From positions 22,140 to 86,139 of the forward strand of contig NZ_JAAXPN010000010.1 of assembly GCF_012396505.1 (NCBI RefSeq): a DNA stretch of 64,000 nt, read 5' to 3'. The notes under the pieces were generated by a model. The model searched no databases. It worked only from the letters and a program-made list of their open reading frames with translations, and was not told the origin of the DNA. How positions within the stretch are numbered: position 1 is the first letter of the stretch; each line of letters begins with the position of its first letter. Both the position numbers and the translations under genes were made by a program. This document shows positions 55,343 through 64,000 of this stretch, piece by piece. The DNA comes from Periweissella fabalis. Lineage in GTDB: Bacteria > Bacillota > Bacilli > Lactobacillales > Lactobacillaceae.

Positions 55343-57066
55343 TGACTAAGAAGATTAGCGGTATTGCAGCCAGTAACGGTGTTGCAATTGCTAAGGCTTA
55401 TAAATTAGTTGATCCTGATTTGTCTTTTGCTAAGACATCTGTTACAGATGTTGATGCAGAAAAAGGCCGCTTAAATGCGGCCTTTGATGCATCTAAGGCA
55501 GATTTGACTAAGATTAAGGCCAAGGCAGTAGAAAATTTAGGAGCTGAAGAAGCTGAAGTTTTCGAAGCACACCTTACGATTCTTTCAGATCCAGAACTAG
55601 TTGGTGCAATCCAACAGCAAATTGAAAAAGACCAAGTTAACGCTGAAACAGCTTTGAGTGATGTTACTGATGGTTACATTGCAATGTTTGAAACAATGAC
55701 AGATAATGCATACATGCAAGAACGTGCAGCTGACATTCGTGATATTACTAAGCGTGTGTTATCACATTTGTTGAATGTTACTTTGCCTAACCCTGCTTTG
55801 ATTGATGAAGAAGTTGTCATCATTGCCAAAGATTTGACACCTTCTGATACGGCCCAATTGGATCGCAAATTTGTTAAAGGGTTTATAACTGACCTTGGTG
55901 GTCGGACTTCGCACTCTTCAATCATGGCCCGCACCCTTGAAATTCCAGCCGTAGTAGGTACTGAGATCGCAACAACTGATATTGCTGAGGATGAATTGGT
56001 AATTGTTGATGGCCTTAATGGACATGCAATTATCGCACCTGATGAAGCAACTATTACTGAATATCAAAAAATTGGTGATCAATATCTAGCCCAAAAAGCT
56101 GAATGGGCCTGTTTGAAAGATGAACCCACAACATCAGCTGATGGGGTTAAGTTTATGACCGGAGCTAATATTGGGACACCCAAAGATTTGCCTGCTGTTC
56201 TTGAAAATGGTGCTGAAGGTATTGGTTTATACCGAACTGAATTCTTATACATGGACTCAAATGATATGCCTTCAGAAGAAGATCAGTTTGAAGCTTACAA
56301 GACAGTTCTTGAAGGTATGCAAGGAAAACCCGTTACGGTGCGGACGATGGATATTGGGGGTGACAAAAAGTTACCATATATGCCATTACCAGAAGAAGAA
56401 AATCCATTCCTTGGATATCGAGCTATTCGAATCTCATTAGATAAGACTGAAATGTTCAAAACACAATTGCGTGCCCTTGTCCGGGCATCAGCTTTTGGGA
56501 CATTGTGGATTATGTTTCCAATGGTGGCAACATTACCTGAATTTCGTGCCGCTAAAGCCGTTTTTGAAACTGTTAAGGCCGAATTGAAAAATGAAGGGGT
56601 TAATTTTGATGACAACATTAAGCTTGGAATCATGATTGAAATTCCTTCAGCCGCCATTTTAGCTGATAAATTTGCCAAAGAAGTTGATTTCTTCTCAATC
56701 GGTACCAATGACTTAATTCAATACACGATGGCTGCTGACCGTGGTAATGAAAAGGTGGCATACCTTTACCAACCATACAGCCCATCAATTTTACGTTTAA
56801 TCAAGCGTACAATTGATTGTGCCCACAAGGAAGGTAAGTTTGTGGCTGTGTGTGGTGAAATGGGTGGTGATCCAATCGCTGTCCCATTGTTAGTTGGTCT
56901 TGGTTTAGATGAATTTTCAATGAGTGCAACTTCAATCTTGCAAGCACGTTCATTGATTAAAAATCTATCAACAACTGATATGCAAGCGTTAGCTGAAAAA
57001 GCTCTTGATCTTGATACGAATGATGAAGTCGCTGAATTAGTTAAAGCAGCTACAACCAACAAGTAA
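55342..57066 (+). CDS. ptsI: PTS enzyme I (phosphoenolpyruvate-protein phosphotransferase)
   Basis: Takes phosphate from phosphoenolpyruvate and passes it to HPr. The 574 aa protein has the N-terminal domain with His191 in [19 protein letters not shown], the PEP-binding region [11 protein letters not shown] and [25 protein letters not shown], and the C-terminal [18 protein letters not shown] and VCGEMGGDP. It is translationally coupled to ptsH by TAATG overlap. A long terminator follows. Confidence 0.98.
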   Translation: MTKKISGIAASNGVAIAKAYKLVDPDLSFAKTSVTDVDAEKGRLNAAFDASKADLTKIKAKAVENLGAEEAEVFEAHLTILSDPELVGAIQQQIEKDQVNAETALSDVTDGYIAMFETMTDNAYMQERAADIRDITKRVLSHLLNVTLPNPALIDEEVVIIAKDLTPSDTAQLDRKFVKGFITDLGGRTSHSSIMARTLEIPAVVGTEIATTDIAEDELVIVDGLNGHAIIAPDEATITEYQKIGDQYLAQKAEWACLKDEPTTSADGVKFMTGANIGTPKDLPAVLENGAEGIGLYRTEFLYMDSNDMPSEEDQFEAYKTVLEGMQGKPVTVRTMDIGGDKKLPYMPLPEEENPFLGYRAIRISLDKTEMFKTQLRALVRASAFGTLWIMFPMVATLPEFRAAKAVFETVKAELKNEGVNFDDNIKLGIMIEIPSAAILADKFAKEVDFFSIGTNDLIQYTMAADRGNEKVAYLYQPYSPSILRLIKRTIDCAHKEGKFVAVCGEMGGDPIAVPLLVGLGLDEFSMSATSILQARSLIKNLSTTDMQALAEKALDLDTNDEVAELVKAATTNK

Positions 57067-57074
57067 TTATAAAT

Positions 57075-57133
57075 AATAGAAGTTATTGTGGGCGATAATT
57101 ATGATTGATTATTGACAATGGCTTCTATTTTTT
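57075..57133 (+). terminator. Terminator after ptsI
   Basis: A long stem: AATAGAAG/CTTCTATT, then ATTGT/ACAAT, then CGATAAT/ATTATTG, followed by a T run. The next 200 bases are AT-rich; a TTTACT-17-TATAAT promoter at 57257-57285 probably serves the glycosyltransferase. Confidence 0.82.
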
Positions 57134-57342
57134 TATAGTTAGTCGTATAAAATCGCTTTAAATTTAATTAGCAGCTAAATTTGAATGCTAATCTGATAAA
57201 AATAGTTAAAAACATAGTAGCTCATATAAATTGGCATAGAGATGGTAAGGAATTTTTTTACTTAAATTTGGATTTTTGCTATAATGTGTACCTGTTAAGT
57301 TTTATTTTTAAATTATTTAAATTCTAAAAAGGAGGTTGCTGG

Positions 57343-58551
57343 ATGAATATTGGGTTATTTACGGATACATACTATCCACAAGTCAGTGGTGTAGCAACTT
57401 CGATTTCAATTTTACGTGATACTTTAGAGGCAATGGGACATCAAGTATATATTTTTACTTCAAATGATCCTAAAGTAGGACGTAATGTTTACGAACGTAA
57501 TATTTTCCGTTTTCCTAGTTTTCCGTTTACCGGTTTTCCAGATCGCCGACTAGCTTATAGTGGTGCATTGCACGCTGTACAAATTGCTAAAGAGTTGAAT
57601 TTAGATATTGTGCACACGCAAACTGAATTTTCAATGGGGCTAATGGGAAAGTTTGTAGCTTTTAGTTTAAAAATTCCCGCAATTCATACGTATCACACAA
57701 TGTATCAAGACTATCTTCATTATGTTGCTAATGGAAAACTAATTGGTCCACGGACAGTAAAAACTGCTGTTCGTAATTACTTAAAAAATATGGAAGGTGT
57801 TGTCGCACCATCACAATTAGTTTATGAAACAATGATAGCGTATGGTGTGACAGCGCCAATAAGGATTATTCCAACAGGAGTTGACGTTCATCATAATATT
57901 ACTGAATCGCAAATATTAACATTGCGACAACAATTAGGATTGACATCAAATACGCCAGTTGCCTTATCATTAGGACGTTTGGCGTTTGAAAAAAATATTG
58001 AAGATACCATTGATGCTTTTCAACAAGTTATTTTACAAAAGCCAACTGCTAAGTTAGTAATTGCTGGTGATGGTCCTGCTAGGCAAACTTTACATGATCA
58101 TGTTGAAGCTTTGGGAATTACGGATAATGTAATTTTTACCGGCATGATTGAACATTCAGAAGTACCACGTTATTATGCGATGGCAGATGTATTTGTTTCA
58201 TCTTCACAATCTGAATCACAAGGGTTGACATATTTAGAAGCTTTAACCGCGCATACGCCAATCGTGGTGATGAATAGTCCTTATGTTAAAGACCTAATTA
58301 CTGATCCTAGTATTGGGGTTGGTTTAGATGATGTTGGCGACTTAGCAGCAGCATTATTACCATATTTGAATAAAACAGCTCAAGTTGGTGATTTAACTAA
58401 GCGCGATGCTAAAATTAATGAAGTCAGCGCCGAACATTTCGGGACAGAGATGTTAAAGTTCTATGAAGCAGTAATTAATGAATATCGGGCTGATGATGAG
58501 CGAAATAGTGATTCAATTTTTGGAGCATTTAGTAACCCGTTCAAACGTTAA
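57343..58551 (+). CDS. GT4-family glycosyltransferase, probably diacylglycerol glucosyltransferase
   Basis: A 402 aa GT-B enzyme. The N-terminal FTDTYYPQVSGVATSISILRDTLEAMGH is the typical start of 1,2-diacylglycerol 3-glucosyltransferases, and the C-terminal nucleotide-sugar site reads FVSSSQSESQGLTYLEALTAHTPIV. In LAB such enzymes (LafA-like) make the glycolipid anchor of lipoteichoic acid. AAAAGGAGGTTGCTGG precedes ATG 57343. A flippase-like gene follows at 22 bases and ltaS lies 1.5 kb downstream, which supports this role. The exact acceptor is inferred. Confidence 0.82.
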   Translation: MNIGLFTDTYYPQVSGVATSISILRDTLEAMGHQVYIFTSNDPKVGRNVYERNIFRFPSFPFTGFPDRRLAYSGALHAVQIAKELNLDIVHTQTEFSMGLMGKFVAFSLKIPAIHTYHTMYQDYLHYVANGKLIGPRTVKTAVRNYLKNMEGVVAPSQLVYETMIAYGVTAPIRIIPTGVDVHHNITESQILTLRQQLGLTSNTPVALSLGRLAFEKNIEDTIDAFQQVILQKPTAKLVIAGDGPARQTLHDHVEALGITDNVIFTGMIEHSEVPRYYAMADVFVSSSQSESQGLTYLEALTAHTPIVVMNSPYVKDLITDPSIGVGLDDVGDLAAALLPYLNKTAQVGDLTKRDAKINEVSAEHFGTEMLKFYEAVINEYRADDERNSDSIFGAFSNPFKR

Positions 58552-58572
58552 CCCTAGTTATTGGAGTATAGT

Positions 58573-59634
58573 ATGTCCAAGAATAATCGTATTGTTTTAA
58601 TTATTATGCTTGCAATCGGGGCCGCCATTATGGGGTACTCGTTACGCAACGTTAATATGAAGTTATTGTTTCATGATATTTTAACGATTAATGTATGGTG
58701 GCTACTAGTGGCGTTGCTATGTATTGTTGCGTACTTAGTCATTGAAGGAATTATTGTTAAAGTTTTTGTTGGTAATCGAGTGCAAGGATTTACTTTTAAG
58801 GATGCTTTGCGGGTACCATTAGTTGAACAACTTGGTAATGGAATTACACCATTTGCTAGTGGTGGGCAGCCCTTTCAAATTATGGCTATGATGCAAGCAG
58901 GGGTCGAGCCTGGATATGCTGCTGCAATCTTGTTAATGAAATTTGTGGTATATCAGTTTGTTATTGTTTTGAATTTTTTTGTGGCTTTAATTATTGGCTC
59001 ACATTTTTTAGCGGATAAAGTACATGTTCTTAAATATTTAATGATTTTTGGATTTTTAATTCATTTTGCGGTTATTGTCGGCTTAATACTAATTATGTTT
59101 TGGTATCAGTTTACTAAACGGTTAACTAATATAGCTTTAAAAATAGTTAAAGTAGTTGGCTTTGGCGGTAAAGAAAAGCGCTTAGAAAGATATCAACGTA
59201 TTTCTAAGTGGGCCGATGTTCGGTTACATAATTTTCATGTTGAAAGCGTTAGAATGACTAGCAACATTAGTTTGATGGTTAAAGGCTTGATATTGACAAG
59301 TTTTCAGTTGATGTTTTATTATTCAATTCCATATTTTATCCTCTTAGCATTAGGGTACACGCATATTAATTATGTTTTAATTACGTCATTACACGTTCTA
59401 ATTGTAATGGTAATTTCAATTTTCCCAATTCCAGGTGGATCAGGTGGGGCTGAAGTAAGTTTTCAATCACTTTTTAGTAGTTTTATTAATGTACCAACCG
59501 ATTTAGTATTAGCAATGTTTATTTGGCGCTTTTTAACATATTATTTTGGAATGTTTGCAGGGATGGTCGCATTTAATATTCGAGCTGATCGGATTAGCAA
59601 TCCTCAAGATTGGCATAATCAGAAGGAAGAGTAA
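58573..59634 (+). CDS. UPF0104 / LPG-synthase-TM-domain membrane protein
   Basis: A 353 aa protein with about eight membrane helices. It matches the flippase-like (AglD/YbhN, MprF-type N-terminal) family: FKDALRVPLVEQLGNGITPFASGGQPFQIMAM and FPIPGGSGGAEVSFQSLF are the recognisable blocks. Members move or bind glycolipids. The C-terminal lysyltransferase domain of MprF is absent. TTGGAG precedes ATG 58573; TTG 58561 in that site is rejected. Overlap with the next gene (TAATG) shows coupling. Confidence 0.82.
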   Translation: MSKNNRIVLIIMLAIGAAIMGYSLRNVNMKLLFHDILTINVWWLLVALLCIVAYLVIEGIIVKVFVGNRVQGFTFKDALRVPLVEQLGNGITPFASGGQPFQIMAMMQAGVEPGYAAAILLMKFVVYQFVIVLNFFVALIIGSHFLADKVHVLKYLMIFGFLIHFAVIVGLILIMFWYQFTKRLTNIALKIVKVVGFGGKEKRLERYQRISKWADVRLHNFHVESVRMTSNISLMVKGLILTSFQLMFYYSIPYFILLALGYTHINYVLITSLHVLIVMVISIFPIPGGSGGAEVSFQSLFSSFINVPTDLVLAMFIWRFLTYYFGMFAGMVAFNIRADRISNPQDWHNQKEE

Positions 59635-59882
59635 TGATGGATCCCAATCTACAACATATCTTAAAACGTTTACGAGTTATGATAAGTGATTATGCTTATC
59701 AAAAACAGGAGCGTAATTTTGATTTATTCGGTATCAATGTTTGTACGGTTGAATATGACCATCAAACAATGTTATTTTCAATTTTTGAACGTCAAAACAA
59801 TGGGACGTTTATCTTTGATGATATCGATTTAGCAGCCATTGAGATTTATAATCAATTGGTTGACTTTCAGTTAGTGTTTTAG
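59634..59882 (+). CDS. YkuJ-like protein (DUF1797)
   Basis: An 82 aa soluble protein. NFDLFGINVCTVEYDHQTMLFSIFE and FIFDDIDLAAIEIYNQLVDFQ match the YkuJ/DUF1797 family of Firmicutes, whose function is unknown. It overlaps the flippase-like gene by one base (TAATG) and is last in the three-gene unit; GGAAGAG lies upstream, and ATG 59637 is an alternative start. Confidence 0.8.
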   Translation: MMDPNLQHILKRLRVMISDYAYQKQERNFDLFGINVCTVEYDHQTMLFSIFERQNNGTFIFDDIDLAAIEIYNQLVDFQLVF

Positions 59883-59886
59883 AAGG

Positions 59887-59920
59887 TAATCAAAAGCGAT
59901 GAACTTTTGATTATTTTTTT
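59887..59920 (+). terminator. Terminator after DUF1797 gene
   Basis: TAATCAAAAG pairs with CTTTTGATTA around CGATGAA, followed by T's. Confidence 0.88.
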
Positions 59921-59971
59921 ATTTAAGGGCTTAGAAAATGGTTAAAATTAGGTAGATACTAACTGAGGTAT

Positions 59972-59999
59972 TTGTGTTTTAAGCAAACCTAAGTATAAT
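59972..59999 (+). promoter_or_regulatory. ltaS promoter
   Basis: TTGTGT (59972) and TATAAT (59994) are 16 bp apart, just upstream of the GGAGG site. Confidence 0.6.
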
Positions 60000-60032
60000 G
60001 TATCTGTTACACGTATTTATGGAGGAAAAAAC

Positions 60033-62117
60033 ATGTCGAAGTTTTTTAAGAAGCTCGGCGCTAATTTACAAACGACGGTGGGCTTCTTTTGCTTATCGGC
60101 GTTCCTGATTTGGTTAAAAACATACATCGTATACCAAACGGACTTTACACTTGGCGCACAAGGACCTTTACAACACTTTTTATTAATTTTAAATCCGATT
60201 GGAACAACTTTATTGTTACTCGGAATTGCATTATATTTTCGGGGACGATTAGCCTACTGGTTGATGATTTTAATTAATTTATTGGAATCAATTTGGATTT
60301 TTTCTAATGTACTTTATTACCGTGAATTCTCTGATTTTTTATCAGTTGCAATTATTGGTAGTGCTAGCTCAGTTGACAATAATTTAAATAAAGCTATTGG
60401 TGGGATTATCCATTTAGGTGATTTCTTTGTCTTTATTGATATTATTATTTTAGTATTGTTACTTTTGTTTAAAGTCATTAAAATTGATAAACGAAAAATT
60501 AAGAAACGTTTTGCACTATCAATTACAGCACTAAGTTTCTTCCTTATCTTTGCTGATTTTGGAATTTCAAATGCTGATCGCTCAGGGTTATTAACACGGA
60601 CTTTTGACAATAACTATATTGTTAAGTATTTAGGTCTGAATGAATACTTAGCCTTTAATATATTTCAGACGCATAAGCAAGATGCATCGCGTTCAGCAGC
60701 CAGTGCTAAGGATATCAAGCCAATTTTAAAATTTATTAATAGCCACCAAGCACCAGACAATGTTCAATACTTTGGTAAAGCCAAAGGAAAGAATGTTTTT
60801 GTGATTCACCTTGAAAGTTTACAGCAGTTTATGATTGGTTATAAGTGGGATGGACAGGAAGTTATGCCTAATCTTACTAATTTTTATCATGATCAAAGTA
60901 CATTGAGTTTTGATAATTTTTATAATCAAGTCGGACAAGGTAAAACATCTGATGCAGAAACAATGCTAGAAAATTCATTGTATGGTTTACCATCTGGTTC
61001 AGCAATGGTTAATTATGGGACATCAAATACGTTCCAAGCTGCGCCGGCAATTCTTAGTCAACAAGGATATACAACTGCATCGTTCCATGGAGATGTTGCT
61101 AGTTTCTGGAATCGTGATAATGCTTATAAATCATGGGGTTATGATTATTTCTTTAGTAAACCATTTTATAAAGATGCGGATAATCCAAATTATAATGTAG
61201 GCTATGGTATGAAGGATAAAATCTTTTTACAAGATACAGCACAATATATTCAACAATTACCACAACCATTTTATGCAAAAGTTATTACGGTTACTAATCA
61301 CTATCCATATGATTTAGATAAACAAAATCAAACAATTAAACCATTCAACACGGGTGATAATACTGTTGATGGTTATGTACAGACAGCACGCTACCTTGAC
61401 CAAGCATTCGGTGAATTTTTAGCATGGTTGAAAGCCTCTGGGTTGTATAATAATAGTATGATTGTGTTGTATGGTGACCACTATGGTATTTCTGATAATC
61501 ACCGTCCAGCAATTGCCAAATTATTGAACAAACCAGAAGTTACTAATGCTGATTTAGCTAATTTCCAAAAAGTACCATTTATGATTCACATGCCTGGTTT
61601 AAAGGGTGGTATCAACCATACTTATGGTGGTGAAATTGATGTGTTACCAACTTTATTTGATTTACTTGGAGTTAAAGACGATAACTACGTTCAATTTGGG
61701 ACTGATTTGTTATCTTCAAAGCATATTTCAATTGTGCCATTCCGAGATGGGGATTTTGTGACACCTCAATACATTAAATATCAAAATCAGTATTTCTATA
61801 CTAATAATGGTCAAGTAATTGACTTTAGTAAAGATCCAGCTGCGAAGGAAGCAATTGCTAAAATTCAAGATTATGTTGATACAACTTTATCTGATTCGGA
61901 TAAAGTAATTACTGGTGACTTACTTCGTTTCTATACACCAGAAGGATTTAAAAAGGTTAATCGTAAAGATTATAATTATAATCCAACTAAAACAAAAGCT
62001 GCTTTAAAGAAGGATCTAATTGCTGAACCATCAAGTATTTTGGCTCGCAATCACGATAAATCATTAGTTGATCTTTATAAAACTGATGCTCCCGAATTAA
62101 AAAAAGAAGCTAAATAA
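60033..62117 (+). CDS. ltaS: Lipoteichoic acid synthase (LtaS-type glycerol phosphotransferase)
   Basis: Polymerises glycerol phosphate from phosphatidylglycerol on the outer face of the membrane. The 694 aa protein has five N-terminal helices (about 15-190), then the extracellular sulfatase-fold domain with Glu261 (VIHLES) and the nucleophile Thr305 in GQGKTSDAETML; later metal and substrate residues lie in YGDHYGIS. SAASAKD near residue 225 resembles the cleavage site between the two parts. GGAGG precedes ATG 60033. The anchor-glycolipid genes lie directly upstream. Confidence 0.95.
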   Translation: MSKFFKKLGANLQTTVGFFCLSAFLIWLKTYIVYQTDFTLGAQGPLQHFLLILNPIGTTLLLLGIALYFRGRLAYWLMILINLLESIWIFSNVLYYREFSDFLSVAIIGSASSVDNNLNKAIGGIIHLGDFFVFIDIIILVLLLLFKVIKIDKRKIKKRFALSITALSFFLIFADFGISNADRSGLLTRTFDNNYIVKYLGLNEYLAFNIFQTHKQDASRSAASAKDIKPILKFINSHQAPDNVQYFGKAKGKNVFVIHLESLQQFMIGYKWDGQEVMPNLTNFYHDQSTLSFDNFYNQVGQGKTSDAETMLENSLYGLPSGSAMVNYGTSNTFQAAPAILSQQGYTTASFHGDVASFWNRDNAYKSWGYDYFFSKPFYKDADNPNYNVGYGMKDKIFLQDTAQYIQQLPQPFYAKVITVTNHYPYDLDKQNQTIKPFNTGDNTVDGYVQTARYLDQAFGEFLAWLKASGLYNNSMIVLYGDHYGISDNHRPAIAKLLNKPEVTNADLANFQKVPFMIHMPGLKGGINHTYGGEIDVLPTLFDLLGVKDDNYVQFGTDLLSSKHISIVPFRDGDFVTPQYIKYQNQYFYTNNGQVIDFSKDPAAKEAIAKIQDYVDTTLSDSDKVITGDLLRFYTPEGFKKVNRKDYNYNPTKTKAALKKDLIAEPSSILARNHDKSLVDLYKTDAPELKKEAK

Positions 62118-62147
62118 AAAAAGCAACCGTTTACGGTTGCTTTTTTT
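62115..62147 (+). terminator. Terminator after ltaS
   Basis: AAGCAACCG pairs with CGGTTGCTT around TTTA, flanked by A and T runs. Confidence 0.92.
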
Positions 62148-62273
62148 ATGCTTTAATAAGTATTTTATGTTTACAGATAGTTATGAATGTTAGATAATTA
62201 AAAAAATCTAATGTAGATTAAGAAAAAGTTGAAATGGTGTTCATTCGATGGATGGTTTAGGAGATGGAACAAT

Positions 62274-63500
62274 ATGCAAAACAAAACAAAACAAACGAAT
62301 TTAATTAAATTACTACTAGGGCAGGGGTTATTGTTAATTGCCTTTAGTAGCTATAGTGTCGTTTTACTATACTTGTTAGTCCAACAATATCACGTCTCAG
62401 CCCGCGTATTAGGGAGCTTTGGTATTTTAGCAGCTTTACCACCAGCTTTGATTGCCATGGGCGCACCAATCTTGGGCCGAATTAAAAATAGTAAAACAAT
62501 CCTCATTATGTTACAAGCAATTGCCACCATAGCGCTGATTATTGGTGGTAGTTTACTCCTCACGAACCAAGCGTTAATTTTAGTTGGGACGTTATATCTA
62601 CTATTAAGTATTGCTACGACAATTTCAGGATCAGTTGAAATCGGCTTCATTCCGGTTATTTTTCAAGAAGATGAAGCCGCGATTGAAAAGTCAGTTGATT
62701 TACAATACTTTATGAGTACGGGCTTAACGATTATTACGAGTGTCGTTAGTTCATTTATTTTATTAGCCCATGGCAGTACCTGGTTATTGTGGGCAAGCTT
62801 TATAAGTGCCCCGCTAGGAATTGGCTGCTATCTATTAATTAGTTATGTACCAAATGCAAACCTGTCAGTAATTAATGAAGAAGCGGATGCAGTAGATATG
62901 GTGCAAACTAGTTCGTATTTCAAGCAAATGCAAACCGCCTTGTAGCAATTTACCCATACCATGCCGGCATTCTTAATTATTTTATTTGAAGCAATCTTAG
63001 GTGGGATAACTGGCTTGCTATTTGAATTGTTACCATTAACGATGAAAGAACTGGGGATTGCGGTAGCATTTTTTGCCATTGTTAGTGCGACACAAAAAGT
63101 GGGTGATTTATTAGGCGGGGCTTTAGCACCATTAGTTAAATGGAGTGCGCCAACTTTTTTTGCCTGTGATTATTTGATTTCGGGGATCTGTTTTATCGTG
63201 ATTACCTTACCGTTACCCAATGTAGTCCGGTTATTGCTACTATTATTGGCGGGAATTTTTATGGGGATGTCAGGGAATGTCTTTGAAAAGTTGATGTATC
63301 GTTCATTTAATGTTGGCGATATTGCCGCCATGCATGCCTTAACCACATCAACGTTTGCCTTTTTCTCGGTAATTAGTTATTTAGCAGCGTGGGTGCGGGT
63401 ACCAACCATTATGTTATGGCAGGCAACGGGCGTTTTGACCATTGTGTTAGGGATCTTATTGATAAGTGTGGCTAAAATAAACCAAACGAATGCGCATTAA
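62274..63500 (+). pseudogene. MFS transporter broken by one in-frame amber codon
   Basis: ATG 62274, with TAGGAGAT before it, begins a major facilitator permease of 408 codons. TAG at 62943-62945 (after QTAL) interrupts it in the central loop, and the same frame continues with QFTHTMPAFLIILFEA and the last six helices up to 63500. Each half has six helices, as in intact MFS proteins. One base change (for example TAG from CAG or TGG) explains it. Alternatives are a sequencing error or amber readthrough. Substrate unknown. Its codon use has more GC than nearby genes, possibly from transfer. Confidence 0.8.
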
Positions 63501-63630
63501 TCGGTTAATTAATGATTTAAATAGGCCCCACCGCAGTAATCAATTATTGAAAAAAGGTGTGATTAGGTAGGTGGTGGTACTTTAAACCGGCCAGTTCAAA
63601 ATTAAAATGCGTGAAAATTTACAATAATAG

Positions 63631-63670
63631 GCGAAATTATTAGTAGAAATACTGACGATTTCGCTTTTTT
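63631..63670 (+). terminator. Terminator upstream of the rRNA promoters
   Basis: GCGAAAT pairs with ATTTCGC, followed by a T run. The region 63501-63630 otherwise holds no gene that I can support. Confidence 0.75.
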
Positions 63671-63757
63671 GCTAGAGAGATAAATACTGATTTAATAGGC
63701 TTTTACGGGTTATTTTTACTTTTTAGCTTGAAATAATAAAAAAATACTCAAAAAGTG

Positions 63758-63893
63758 TTGACTATTACTACAAGTCCTAGTAATATAGTTTAAGTCCTAA
63801 GCGAGTAGATAACTTAATTATGAGTTATTCAAAAAGCTTTCGAAAAGTTAATTTAAAAAAGTTGTTGACTAAGAGTTAAACATCTGATATTAT
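63758..63893 (+). promoter_or_regulatory. Tandem rRNA operon promoters P1 and P2
   Basis: P1: TTGACT (63758) and TAATAT (63781), 17 bp apart. P2: TTGACT (63865) and TATTAT (63888), 17 bp apart. P1 and P2 are 107 bp apart. Confidence 0.85.
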
Positions 63894-64000
63894 TAATAAA
63901 TGTTGTTACGACATATTAAGTTGTTAACAACGACGTAGATCTTTGAAAACTGAATAAAGTTTTGACAATCAAATGTGTAAGTACTTTGAAATTAATTTTC
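63894..64000 (+). other. rRNA operon leader (16S gene begins beyond the window)
   Basis: GATCTTTGAAAACTGAATAA followed by AGTTTTGACAA is the stretch usually found just before 16S rRNA in lactobacilli, where the first RNase III processing stem forms. The mature 16S start (AGAGTTTGATC) is not reached. Confidence 0.8.

Overview
The window is a low-GC Firmicutes chromosome segment from the lactic acid bacteria (Lactobacillaceae), most likely the Weissella / Leuconostoc branch. The evidence is AAGGAGG-type ribosome binding sites, a short bacterial SRP RNA without an Alu domain beside dnaX, a tRNA-Tyr T-box, tandem CtsR and CIRCE sites, NrdR boxes, cre sites, LtaS, and an RNA in the lacto-usp context. 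The genus is an inference. Nearly all genes are housekeeping. There is no prophage, no CRISPR array and no intact insertion sequence. The window starts inside gltX and ends in the leader of an rRNA operon whose rRNA genes lie outside it.

Layout: 1-9.5 kb is a translation/transcription block (gltX, cysS, mrnC, rlmB, sigH-like, rpmG, secE, nusG, a MATE pump, rplK-rplA, rplJ-rplL with its L10 leader). 9.6-13.5 kb, minus strand, is nrdH-nrdE-nrdF with tandem NrdR boxes. 13.5-20.4 kb is an rRNA methyltransferase, tadA, SRP RNA, dnaX-ebfC-recR-yaaL, a secreted or anchored nuclease and T-box-tyrS. 20.6-24 kb holds a LysR regulator, an AEC transporter and a DUF975 protein. 24-27.6 kb is rapZ-yvcK-whiA and CtsR-controlled clpP. 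27.7-34.5 kb is the c-di-AMP / amino-sugar block cdaA-cdaR-glmM-glmS-nagB. 34.5-41.7 kb has two candidate small RNAs, MarR, manA, a GNAT enzyme, an HTH regulator, uspA with a lacto-usp-type RNA, rarA and yueI. 41.8-52 kb has rpsD with its leader, a HAD phosphatase, an amino-acid antiporter, gap, pgk, tpiA, eno and prfC. 52-57 kb is clpE with CIRCE and CtsR sites, then ptsH-ptsI. 57-63.5 kb has a glycolipid/lipoteichoic-acid group (glycosyltransferase, flippase-like protein, DUF1797 protein, ltaS) and an MFS gene broken by one amber codon. 63.7-64 kb has tandem rRNA promoters.

The unexplained material lies between genes. (1) A roughly 305-nt structured RNA at 36742-37046 has its own promoter, a cre site inside the promoter spacer, a 9-bp closing helix and a strong terminator; I could not assign it to a family. 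(2) A second, roughly 80-nt candidate sRNA at 34559-34638 has a cre site over its -35 box, a GNRA-capped hairpin and a CU-rich linker able to pair with Shine-Dalgarno sequences. (3) A dispersed family of roughly 105-150 bp repeats occurs seven times between 20 and 52 kb. Related arms, several bounded by GTGAC/GTCAC, flank a terminator hairpin whose sequence changes while its pairing is kept. (4) glmS and nagB, which catalyse opposing steps, share NagR-like operators.

Regulation links several parts. CcpA-type cre sites occur at ptsHI, manA and both new RNAs. CtsR and HrcA sites tie clpP and clpE to stress. L10, S4, T-box and NrdR signals show classical feedback on ribosomal proteins, tyrS and ribonucleotide reductase.
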